Below, piece after piece: positions 1-6,358 of a DNA stretch of 7,189 nucleotides. The position numbers were made by a program, and so were the translations under genes. The notes beneath the pieces are model-generated. The model was not told the DNA's origin. It saw nothing but the letters and a program-made list of their open reading frames with translations, and made no database searches. The DNA lies in contig JBCDCZ010000230.1 in NCBI GenBank assembly GCA_039180865.1, positions 1 through 7,189 on the forward strand. The letters are read 5' to 3'. Every line of letters begins with the position of its first letter. The first letter of the stretch is position 1. This DNA comes from JBCDCU01 sp039180865. Its GTDB lineage: Bacteria; Pseudomonadota; Alphaproteobacteria; Rhizobiales; JACESI01.

Positions 1-374
1 ATCAGATGCACTGCTTCCTCAACGCTTGGGACATGATGCCATCGATCGTCGGCCTCTGCTTTCCAGGCAGGCCGTTCAAGGCGGATGATCTTTGCGCCTG
101 CTGCTTTTGCCGCCTCGGTGGCATGGGTTGAGATGCGGGCAGCAAACGGATGCGTCGCGTCGATGACGAGGCTGACAGCCTCCTCTTTCAGATAGTCAGC
201 AAGCCCCTCTATTCCACCGAACCCGCCAATGCGGATCTCTCCACCCGGAAGCCTTGGGTTGTCGGTACGCCCGGCAAGTGAAGTGATCACGTGGAATTTG
301 CCACGATCGAGAAGGTTGTTTGCAAGCGTGCGGGCTTCCGCTGTTCCACCGAGAATCAGGATCCGTTCAGTCAT
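1..374 (-). CDS. cobK: Precorrin-6A reductase CobK/CbiJ, N-terminal part (cut by window edge)
   Basis: This enzyme reduces the macrocycle of precorrin-6A (or its cobalt form) with NADPH to give precorrin-6B in corrin-ring synthesis; it is cytosolic. The gene starts with ATG at 374-372 and runs off the left edge after 124 codons, about half of the usual roughly 250 residues. Visible family marks are the N-terminal nucleotide-binding strand and loop ILILGGTAEAR (residues 5-15), DATHPFAARIS (72-82) and RLERPAW (98-104), all typical of CobK/CbiJ. The start is supported by AAAGGG at 387-382, seven bases upstream. It overlaps the end of cbiD by 8 bases (ATGACTGA), so translation is probably coupled to cbiD, whose product would be the CobK substrate. 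No frameshift is seen in the visible part. NADPH dependence and the choice between metal-free and cobalt substrate are family knowledge, not readable here. Confidence 0.93.
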   Translation of the reverse strand, partial: MTERILILGGTAEARTLANNLLDRGKFHVITSLAGRTDNPRLPGGEIRIGGFGGIEGLADYLKEEAVSLVIDATHPFAARISTHATEAAKAAGAKIIRLERPAWKAEADDRWHHVPSVEEAVHL

Positions 375-1509
375 TCTCGGACCCTTTCGCTCCTTCATGT
401 GCGATCAGATGTCCCTGTCGATCGATCACCATGACATCGACAACAACCGGTGCATCGTGGAGTGTCTTTAGAGCGGTTTCCTGCGCGCGCCGCGCTATGA
501 TGGGCGCAAGATCGACCGTCTCCTCCAGTGCAATCTCCCGCCCGTGGGTTGCGGTATTCGCCTCTGCGATTTTGTCCGCGCACGCATTGCTCACCCCGGC
601 CTCGCGGGCACGTTTCGCGAGCCAATCGAAATCGACCTGACTGCGGGCAGAGTGGAGATCGAGATAGCCTTGCGCCAGTTTGGTGAGTTTCGCGAAACCG
701 CCGCCAATCGTAAGCCGCGGGCGGGGGTGCCGCCGGAGGTATTTCAAGAGACCTCCGGCAAAATCGCCCATATCCAGCATGGCGTGGTCGGGAAGATCGT
801 AATGTGTCTGAACCACCTTTTCAGATGTGGATCCGGTCGCGCCCGCCACATGCGGAAGCTCTTCCGCATTGGCAACATCGATCCCGCGGTGGATCGAATG
901 GATCCAGGCTGAACACGAATAGGGATGAACAACACCTGTTGTGCCAAGAATCGAGAGGCCGCCGATAATACCAAGCCGTGGGTTCCAAGTCTTTTCTGCA
1001 AGCCGCTCGCCATCTGGAACCGATATCGTGATTTCGACATCAGGACTTTCCTCAAATCTGGCGGCGAGGTCTTCGACAACCGCGCTCATCATCTGGCGGG
1101 GTACCGGATTGATCGCAGGTTCACCAACTGAAAGCGGGAGTCCCGGTCGTGTAACCTGGCCGACACCAACGCCCCCTTTGAAGGTTACTCCGCAGCCCGG
1201 CATCCCCCGCTTTACCCGCGCTAAAATCAACGCGCCGTGCGTGACGTCTGGGTCGTCGCCCGCGTCTTTTATGATTCCGGCTTCCGCGTAATCAGAGCCG
1301 AGCGCCTCGCTCGCAAGAGCGAAACTGGGCTCCTCGCCTTTCGGCAGGCGAAGGGAAACCGGGTCTTCGAAGGCGCCGCAATAAAGGGCATGAAGTGCGG
1401 ATTTGGTCGCAGCAGTCGCGCACGCACCGGTCGTCCAGCCGCGCCGAAGCGGGCTGCCGTCCTCCTTTGTCCTTGCGTCGTCGCTTAATTCATGGCCTTT
1501 GTCAGTCAT
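367..1509 (-). CDS. cbiD: Cobalt-precorrin-5B C1-methyltransferase, CbiD family
   Basis: CbiD enzymes use S-adenosylmethionine to methylate C1 of (cobalt-)precorrin-5B, giving precorrin-6A in the corrin ring pathway. The 380-residue protein is close to the family's usual 350-380. It carries the N-terminal signature LRRGWTTGACATAATKSA (residues 21-38), a glycine-rich stretch KGGVGVGQVTRPGLPL followed by INPVPRQM, the central GIIGGLSILGTTGVVHPYS, and GATGSTSEK further on. The ATG at 1509 is the only usable start upstream of the conserved domain: there is no ATG, GTG or TTG in frame between codon 1 and residue 21. No Shine-Dalgarno is visible before it. Its stop lies inside the start region of cobK, and it is divergent from cobB. 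CbiD is classically the anaerobic-pathway enzyme; in alphaproteobacteria it may replace CobF, which is an inference here. The family call is firm, the metal state of the substrate is not. Confidence 0.95.
   Translation of the reverse strand: MTDKGHELSDDARTKEDGSPLRRGWTTGACATAATKSALHALYCGAFEDPVSLRLPKGEEPSFALASEALGSDYAEAGIIKDAGDDPDVTHGALILARVKRGMPGCGVTFKGGVGVGQVTRPGLPLSVGEPAINPVPRQMMSAVVEDLAARFEESPDVEITISVPDGERLAEKTWNPRLGIIGGLSILGTTGVVHPYSCSAWIHSIHRGIDVANAEELPHVAGATGSTSEKVVQTHYDLPDHAMLDMGDFAGGLLKYLRRHPRPRLTIGGGFAKLTKLAQGYLDLHSARSQVDFDWLAKRAREAGVSNACADKIAEANTATHGREIALEETVDLAPIIARRAQETALKTLHDAPVVVDVMVIDRQGHLIAHEGAKGSEND
382..387 (-). promoter_or_regulatory. Ribosome binding site of cobK inside the cbiD 3' end
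   Basis: On the minus strand AAAGGG lies seven bases before the cobK ATG and inside the last codons of cbiD. A second purine-rich AAGGAG lies at 395-390, about 15 bases away and too far to be the main site. The placement fits reinitiation or coupling after cbiD termination at 369-367. Confidence 0.5.
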
Positions 1510-1526
1510 GACGAAAATCTATATAG
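1499..1526 (+). promoter_or_regulatory. Candidate promoter of the cobB-cobQ-cobC-cobD operon
   Basis: TTGTCA at 1499-1504 (five of six against TTGACA) stands 15-16 bases before TATATA/ATATAG at 1520-1526, with CTATAT at 1519-1524 resembling the rhizobial -10 consensus. A start near 1532 would give a leader of about 54 bases to the cobB ATG. The -35 would lie inside the first codons of cbiD. The spacer is slightly short, so this is tentative. No B12-box-like sequence or riboswitch fold is recognisable in the 76-base gap. Confidence 0.3.
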
Positions 1527-1528
1527 CA
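1520..1528 (-). promoter_or_regulatory. Candidate extended -10 promoter of cbiD-cobK
   Basis: Read on the minus strand, TGCTATATA matches an extended -10 element (TGN followed by a TATAAT-like hexamer). I see no good -35 sequence 16-18 bases upstream, which extended -10 promoters tolerate. Transcription would start near 1512-1514, only 3-5 bases before the cbiD ATG at 1509, so the messenger could be almost leaderless. Prediction by eye only. Confidence 0.35.
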
Positions 1529-1572
1529 AAGTCCGATCAAGGGCTTGTTGAATTTTTTCCGGATACGTGACA

Positions 1573-1578
1573 GAGGTG
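1573..1578 (+). promoter_or_regulatory. Ribosome binding site that sets the cobB start
   Basis: GAGGTG lies seven bases before the ATG at 1586-1588. A TTG at 1583 is in frame directly before that ATG, but its spacing is shorter and TTG is a weaker codon, so the ATG is preferred. Confidence 0.65.
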
Positions 1579-1585
1579 CGGATTG

Positions 1586-2893
1586 ATGGCGCAAGGCTTC
1601 GTGATTGCGGCTCCTCATTCCGGCGCTGGCAAGACCTTGGTCACGCTCGCCCTGGTGCGGCTACTTCAGTCTAAGGGGTTCGGTGTTGCCTCTGCGAAGG
1701 CCGGACCGGATTTCATTGATCCGGTATTCCATTCAAAGGCTGGGAGTGCAGCTTGCGTCAATCTTGATCTCTGGGCAATGGGACGTGATGCGGTCATTGC
1801 GCGTGCCCACGAAACGTCAAGAAACACTGATCTTTTGGTCGTCGAAGGCGCCATGGGTCTCTTTGACGGCGCAGATGATGGAAGTGGCTCTACGGCGGAC
1901 CTGGCAAACGCGCTCGATCTTCCGGTCGTCCTGGTCGTCAATGCGGCCGGTCAAGCCCGCTCCGCAGCAGCGCTCCTTCACGGTTTCAAAACGTTCCGGA
2001 GCGATATTCGGCTCGCGGGTGTCTTTTTCAACCGCGTCAGAAGCGATCGTCATGCCGGACTGCTCTACGCGGCAGCTGAGGAGGTGGGTGTCGCTCCTGT
2101 CGGCTTTCTGAGAGAGGATGCCTCACTGGCAATGCCCTCGCGCCACCTCGGTCTTGTCCAGGCTGGCGAATATGACGATTTGAATGCTTTCATCGATAAG
2201 GCGGCGGACGTGTTGGGTGAGGGTCTGGATCTTGACTGTCTCTTGGGGCTCACCAAAGCGCTTACGCCAGATGCAATAAGCACCTCCAGGTTGCCGCCGC
2301 TCGGCCAACGCATCGCAATCGCAGAAGACCGCGCCTTCGCATTTTCCTATCCGCATATACTGTCCGATTGGCGTGCGAGCGGGGCTGAGCTTTGCTTGTT
2401 TTCGCCGCTCAGTGATGAAGCGCCGGATCCTTCAGCCGATGCTGTTTTCCTGCCCGGTGGCTATCCGGAACTCCACGCGGGCCGATTGTCTGAAAACCGT
2501 CGTTTTCTGGACGGATTGAGAAAGGTTGCCGGTGGTGCCCTAGTCTATGGCGAGTGCGGCGGCTTCATGGTCATGGGCCGTGCACTTATCGATGCGGAAG
2601 GCCGGTCGCACGAAATGGCGGGATTGTTGCCCCTAGTCACGACGTTTCAGGAACGCAAGCGGACGCTCGGCTACCGATCGCTCACTCATGCGTCGCCACT
2701 TCCCTGGCCGGGCTCCCTTTCGGGTCACGAATTTCATTATTCAACGCTCTCGTCAGCTGAGACTGAAAATGCTCTGTTTGAGGCGAAATCATCGAAAGGC
2801 GCAGATCTCGCGCCGATGGGCCTGAAAAGAGGACGGATCATGGGCTCATACGCCCATGTGATTGCGCCATCGCATAAGGGGTCGGCGATATGA
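1586..2893 (+). CDS. cobB: Cobyrinic/hydrogenobyrinic acid a,c-diamide synthase CobB/CbiA
   Basis: This cytosolic enzyme uses ATP and glutamine to amidate the a and c side-chain carboxylates of hydrogenobyrinic acid (CobB) or cobyrinic acid (CbiA). The 435 residues are normal length. The N-terminal ATPase domain of the dethiobiotin-synthetase type has a P-loop APHSGAGKT (residues 9-17), KAGPDFIDP (38-46), CVNLDLWAM (57-65) and VEGAMGLFDG (86-95). The C-terminal class I glutamine amidotransferase domain has the nucleophile Cys324 in GECGGFMVMG and the partner His424 in SYAHV. The CVNLDLWAM stretch recalls the aerobic-type CobB. The start is ATG 1586, supported by GAGGTG; a TTG one codon upstream is less likely. 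The stop overlaps the cobQ start as ATGA. It is first gene of the plus-strand operon. CobB rather than CbiA is an inference from its likely alphaproteobacterial host; the family is certain. Confidence 0.95.
   Translation: MAQGFVIAAPHSGAGKTLVTLALVRLLQSKGFGVASAKAGPDFIDPVFHSKAGSAACVNLDLWAMGRDAVIARAHETSRNTDLLVVEGAMGLFDGADDGSGSTADLANALDLPVVLVVNAAGQARSAAALLHGFKTFRSDIRLAGVFFNRVRSDRHAGLLYAAAEEVGVAPVGFLREDASLAMPSRHLGLVQAGEYDDLNAFIDKAADVLGEGLDLDCLLGLTKALTPDAISTSRLPPLGQRIAIAEDRAFAFSYPHILSDWRASGAELCLFSPLSDEAPDPSADAVFLPGGYPELHAGRLSENRRFLDGLRKVAGGALVYGECGGFMVMGRALIDAEGRSHEMAGLLPLVTTFQERKRTLGYRSLTHASPLPWPGSLSGHEFHYSTLSSAETENALFEAKSSKGADLAPMGLKRGRIMGSYAHVIAPSHKGSAI
2876..2881 (+). promoter_or_regulatory. Ribosome binding site of cobQ within cobB
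   Basis: AAGGGG stands eight bases before the cobQ ATG at 2890 and lies in the last codons of cobB. It confirms the cobQ start and, with the ATGA overlap, points to coupled translation. Confidence 0.55.
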
Positions 2894-4359
2894 CCGCGCT
2901 GATGGTGCAGGGCACCGGCTCCGATGTCGGCAAGTCGCTGATTGTTGCGGGTCTTTGCCGGGCCTTCAAAAACCGTGGTCTTACTGTGCGCCCTTTCAAG
3001 CCGCAGAACATGTCGAACAACGCCGCTGTTACCATCGAAGATGGCGAGATCGGACGGGCGCAATGGCTGCAGGCGGCAGCATCCGGTGTGGCGCCAAGCG
3101 TTCATATGAACCCGGTGCTGTTAAAGCCGGAAAGCGAAACCGGCGCACAGGTGATCGTGCAGGGAAACCGGGTCGCCACGCTGAAGGCACGCGCTTATTT
3201 CAAGGAACGCGCAAAATATTTGCCAGCGATTCTGGAAAGCTTCGAAAAAATGCAGAGCGAAGCGGATCTGGTTTTGGTGGAAGGAGCGGGTAGTCCGGCG
3301 GAGGTCAATCTTCGCCGCAACGATCTCGCCAATATGGGTTTTGCGCGCGCTGTTAATATGCCGGTACTCCTTGTTGGAGACATTCACCGCGGCGGCGTCA
3401 TTGCTTCTCTGGTTGGTACGAAAGCCGTACTGGAACCCGATGATGCGGCAATGATTGGGGCCTTTCTCATCAACAATTTCCACGGCGACCCATCGCTCTT
3501 TGAAGACGGACTGTCGATTATTTCCGAAAGGACCGGCTGGTTTTCTGCTGGGATTGTGCCGCATTTCCCGGATGCAGCAAAACTTCCAGCCGAAGACGCA
3601 TTGGCCCTTGATCGCTCCTTGCGACATCGCGAAGGCGACAAAGCGGGCTTCAGGATTGTGGTGCCGCGTCTCTCGAGATTGGCAAATTTCGATGACCTTG
3701 ACCCGTTGCGTCTTGAGGAAGGTGTCGAAGTCGTCTTTGTGAAAACTGGTGAACCCTTGCCGGGTGACGCGGATCTTGTGCTGATCCCGGGGAGTAAATC
3801 AACGATCTCTGATTTGAAGGATTTCCGCAAAGCGGGCTGGAATGTCGATCTCGCGGCTCATATCAGGCGCGGCGGCCATGTGCTCGGCCTGTGCGGCGGG
3901 TTTCAAATGCTTGGGCGCAAAATCCATGACCCCGATGGAATAGAAGGACCTGCGGAAAGCGTTGACGGTCTTGGATATCTTAATGTCGAAACCGTGCTGA
4001 CCCAGAACAAGGCCCTGCGCACCGTGGATGGTTATCACCTGGAAAGTAAATCACCTCTTTCCGGCTATGAAATGCATCTCGGGAGCACGAAAGGTCCCGA
4101 TTGTGCCCAGCCATTTGCAAGGATTGACGATCGCGATGAGGGTGCCGTGAGCCCGGATCGCCACATTGCCGGTACCTATCTCCACGGCGTTTTTTCAGGC
4201 GATGCGTTCCGAAGAGCATTTCTGAAGAGCCATGGTGTCGTCGCTGCGGACTTAGGCTATACCCGTCTCATGGATGAAACTCTTGATCGTCTGGCAGAGC
4301 ACCTTGAACAGAATGTCGCGCTTGACCGTCTTCTCGATCTTGCAAGACGAGGGGTCTGA
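2890..4359 (+). CDS. cobQ: Cobyric acid synthase CobQ/CbiP
   Basis: CobQ amidates the b, d, e and g side chains of adenosylcobyrinic acid a,c-diamide, using four ATP and four glutamine, to give adenosylcobyric acid. The 489-residue length is typical. The N-terminal ATPase domain shows a P-loop QGTGSDVGKS (residues 7-16), PFKPQNMSNNA (35-45), the segment around MNPVLLKPES, and VEGAGSPAEVNLR beginning at residue 130; these are hallmark CobQ sequences and separate it from CobB. The C-terminal glutamine amidotransferase domain has Cys335 in LGLCGGFQMLG and His432 in GTYLHGVF. The ATG start overlaps the cobB stop by four bases and has its own AAGGGG site. CobB and CobQ are paralogous two-domain amidases acting in sequence on the same molecule, so the adjacency is biologically sensible. 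No missing catalytic residue or frame break is seen. Confidence 0.97.
   Translation: MTALMVQGTGSDVGKSLIVAGLCRAFKNRGLTVRPFKPQNMSNNAAVTIEDGEIGRAQWLQAAASGVAPSVHMNPVLLKPESETGAQVIVQGNRVATLKARAYFKERAKYLPAILESFEKMQSEADLVLVEGAGSPAEVNLRRNDLANMGFARAVNMPVLLVGDIHRGGVIASLVGTKAVLEPDDAAMIGAFLINNFHGDPSLFEDGLSIISERTGWFSAGIVPHFPDAAKLPAEDALALDRSLRHREGDKAGFRIVVPRLSRLANFDDLDPLRLEEGVEVVFVKTGEPLPGDADLVLIPGSKSTISDLKDFRKAGWNVDLAAHIRRGGHVLGLCGGFQMLGRKIHDPDGIEGPAESVDGLGYLNVETVLTQNKALRTVDGYHLESKSPLSGYEMHLGSTKGPDCAQPFARIDDRDEGAVSPDRHIAGTYLHGVFSGDAFRRAFLKSHGVVAADLGYTRLMDETLDRLAEHLEQNVALDRLLDLARRGV
4350..4354 (+). promoter_or_regulatory. Ribosome binding site supporting the GTG start of cobC
   Basis: AGGGG, within a longer ACGAGGGG, sits seven bases before GTG at 4362. 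It overlaps the final codons of cobQ and supports GTG rather than any downstream ATG as the cobC start. Confidence 0.55.
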
Positions 4360-4361
4360 GT

Positions 4362-5384
4362 GTGACGCATGCACCGGTCCATGGAGGAGACCTGCGGTTA
4401 GCGATGGCCGAAGCGCAGGCGCTTGGTTCCGATCCGGGCACAGTTGACGATTGGCTCGATCTTTCGACCGGGATCAATCCTGAAGGATATCCGCTCGACC
4501 CGCCGGATCCCGCCGGTTGGCAGCATTTGCCGGATCCGGTTGCCTATGCGGAGCTTCTGTCTGCTGCAACGCAATATTATTTCTCGCCAAATGAAGAGGC
4601 AATCATCGCCGCACCTGGAACAGCGGCCCTCATCGCTGCTTTGCCGCATCTTTTCCAGCGCCGCGCGGTCTCAATCGTTTCGCCGACCTATGGTGACCAC
4701 GCCCGGGCCTGGCGCCGTGCGGGATGTACAGTGACGCCGGTCAACACTTTGAAAGACGCATCGCCAGCGCTGATCACGGTTCTCACCAATCCTAATAATC
4801 CCGACGGCGTTACGCTGAATAGCTATACGCTCGAGAAATTTCTCACCAGAATGGGGCGTCGAGATGGGTTCTTAATCGTCGACGAAGCCTTTGGCGATGT
4901 CTCAAAGATGGGCTCAGCGGTTGATTTCGTCAGCGAACACAATGTCCTTGTCCTGAAGTCTTTCGGCAAGTTTTTTGGCCTCGCCGGTGTGAGACTTGGT
5001 TTTGCAATCGGAAAACCGCAACTGGTAACGGCATTATCCGAACAATTGGGACCATGGTCTGTTTCAACACCCGCGATTGAGGCCGGGATAAAAGCGCTCA
5101 ACGATCAGGGCTGGCAGGCAACAACGCGAGCACGGCTTGAGCGGGATTCCGGGCGCTTGAACCGGATACTTGATGCCGCAGGTTTGCTGCGCGTGGGCTG
5201 GACTCATCTGTTTACGCTTGTCGACTGTGAAACGGCTCAAGACCTCTATGACATTCTCATTCGCAACCGGATCTACGTCAGGCGGTTCGACTACCGGCCA
5301 ACCTGGCTGCGCCTTGGTTTGCCCGGAACAGACGCGGGCTTTAATCGCCTTGAGCGGGCCTTGGCGGAGTGGCGCAAACTGTGA
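4362..5384 (+). CDS. cobC: L-threonine-O-3-phosphate decarboxylase CobC (CobD of Salmonella)
   Basis: This pyridoxal-phosphate enzyme of aminotransferase class I/II fold decarboxylates L-threonine phosphate to (R)-1-amino-2-propanol phosphate, the linker between the corrin ring and the lower nucleotide loop. The 340 residues are near the family norm. Visible marks are HGGDLRLA (residues 7-14), LSTGINP (34-40), NPNNPDG (143-149), the cofactor aspartate D174 in IVDEAFGD, the Schiff-base lysine K203 in SFGKFFGLAGVRLGF, and the substrate-carboxylate arginine R317 in WLRLGLPG. The start is GTG, two bases after the cobQ stop; the N-terminal HGG motif needs it. The stop TGA overlaps the cobD GTG. 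A histidinol-phosphate aminotransferase is the main look-alike, but the N-terminal HGG segment and the cob operon setting argue for CobC. Naming differs between Pseudomonas and Salmonella conventions. Confidence 0.93.
   Translation: MTHAPVHGGDLRLAMAEAQALGSDPGTVDDWLDLSTGINPEGYPLDPPDPAGWQHLPDPVAYAELLSAATQYYFSPNEEAIIAAPGTAALIAALPHLFQRRAVSIVSPTYGDHARAWRRAGCTVTPVNTLKDASPALITVLTNPNNPDGVTLNSYTLEKFLTRMGRRDGFLIVDEAFGDVSKMGSAVDFVSEHNVLVLKSFGKFFGLAGVRLGFAIGKPQLVTALSEQLGPWSVSTPAIEAGIKALNDQGWQATTRARLERDSGRLNRILDAAGLLRVGWTHLFTLVDCETAQDLYDILIRNRIYVRRFDYRPTWLRLGLPGTDAGFNRLERALAEWRKL
5366..5369 (+). promoter_or_regulatory. Weak ribosome binding site bearing on the cobD start
   Basis: GGAG lies 11 bases before GTG 5381 and runs into the alternative GTG at 5369, so it can serve only the later start. 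The spacing is longer than ideal. The GTGA overlap with the cobC stop also favours 5381. Confidence 0.35.
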
Positions 5385-6358
5385 GCTACGTTGCCCTAAG
5401 CGTTTTCGTGGCTCTGATTTCTTTTGGGCTAGAGCGTTTGTTCGGATATCCCGGTTTTCTCTATAGCGTTATTCGACACCCGGTTGTGTGGATGGGTGCC
5501 TTGATCAGCGCACTTGAAGCCCGGTTAAACCTTGGCACCTACTCCTTTGTTGTAAGGCGCATATGCGGCGGCCTCACACTCATCATTCTGTTGTTGGTCA
5601 CCGTCGCCCTGACCCTGCCGCTCACCCTCCTTTTGAGAGTGGTTCCCGGCGGCATCATCTTGGAAGCCGTCCTTGCCACGAGCATGCTCGCCCAGCGGTC
5701 CCTTTATGATCATGTTCAGGCCGTCAGAAAGGCGCTTTCATCCAGTCTCGACGACGGACGCGAAGCCGTGCGTCATATTGTGGGGCGCGACCCTGCCGAA
5801 CTCGATGAGGGGGAAATCGCGAAAGCGGCCATCGAAAGCCTAGCCGAAAACACAAGTGACGGCATTGTTGCGCCGCTCTTCTATCTAGCCCTCTTCGGCC
5901 TCCCTGGTGCAGCGCTCTATAAGGCGATCAACACGGCAGACAGCATGATCGGGTATAAATCCGATCGCTATCATGCTTTCGGTTTTGCGGCGGCCAAGCT
6001 CGACGATATTGTCAATCTCCCGGCGTCACGGTTGTCGGCAGTTCTTTTTTCCATCGCCGCCGCCACGTTAAAGCCGCGGGCGGGCTTATTGGCCATTCGG
6101 GCTGCATTTCGCGATGCCGCACGCCATGCGTCACCGAATGCAGGTTGGCCTGAGTCAGCGCTTGCTGGTGCTTTATCGCTTAAGCTTGGTGGGCCGCGTA
6201 GCTATGGTGGAAAGACGCTTGATCTTCCGGCAATGGGCGATGGTCGCGCAGCGCTTTCTGCAGACGATATCGATAGGGCTCTGACCCTTTATCGGCGCCT
6301 GCTGACACTATGCCTTTGTGGACTTGCCGTTCTCGCTTTGGTTATTGTCTTGGTTTAG
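5381..6358 (+). CDS. cobD: Adenosylcobinamide-phosphate synthase CobD/CbiB, membrane protein
   Basis: This inner-membrane enzyme joins adenosylcobyric acid to aminopropanol phosphate, giving adenosylcobinamide phosphate, so it uses the products of the two upstream genes. From GTG 5381 the protein has 325 residues. Family marks are HPVVWMGALI (residues 33-42), VGRDPAELDEGEI, then AIESLAENTSDGIVAPLFY (ENTSDG at 156-161), NTADSMIGYKSDRY (184-197), KLDDIVNLP (206-214), SPNAGWPES (251-259) and LGGPRSYGG. Hydrophobic segments are seen at about 1-17, 64-85, 162-180 and 307-325, plus weaker ones. A GTG at 5369 would add four residues; 5381 is preferred because it overlaps the cobC stop as GTGA. The usual early aspartate is glutamate here (LERLFGYP). 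The stop codon overlaps the grpE stop on the other strand by four bases. Confidence 0.95.
   Translation: MSYVALSVFVALISFGLERLFGYPGFLYSVIRHPVVWMGALISALEARLNLGTYSFVVRRICGGLTLIILLLVTVALTLPLTLLLRVVPGGIILEAVLATSMLAQRSLYDHVQAVRKALSSSLDDGREAVRHIVGRDPAELDEGEIAKAAIESLAENTSDGIVAPLFYLALFGLPGAALYKAINTADSMIGYKSDRYHAFGFAAAKLDDIVNLPASRLSAVLFSIAAATLKPRAGLLAIRAAFRDAARHASPNAGWPESALAGALSLKLGGPRSYGGKTLDLPAMGDGRAALSADDIDRALTLYRRLLTLCLCGLAVLALVIVLV

Noticed and set aside
1334..1351. Inverted repeat TCGCCT/AGGCGA with a six-base loop in cbiD
   Set aside because: It lies inside the coding sequence, has a short 6-bp stem and no U tract; it is explained by the codons and is not a convincing terminator.
1461..1468. 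Perfect Shine-Dalgarno-like AAAGGAGG on the minus strand inside cbiD
   Set aside because: No in-frame ATG, GTG or TTG follows at proper spacing before the conserved domain, so it does not define another start; likely chance from Lys-Glu-Asp codons.
2862..3293. Open frame overlapping cobB and cobQ in another phase
   Set aside because: It has Arg/Gly-rich shadow composition, no recognisable domain, and overlaps two well-supported genes.
4501..4540. Repeated GCCGGATCC-like sequence
   Set aside because: It encodes recurring Pro-Asp-Pro residues in the cobC N-terminal region; too short and in frame, so not a repeat element.
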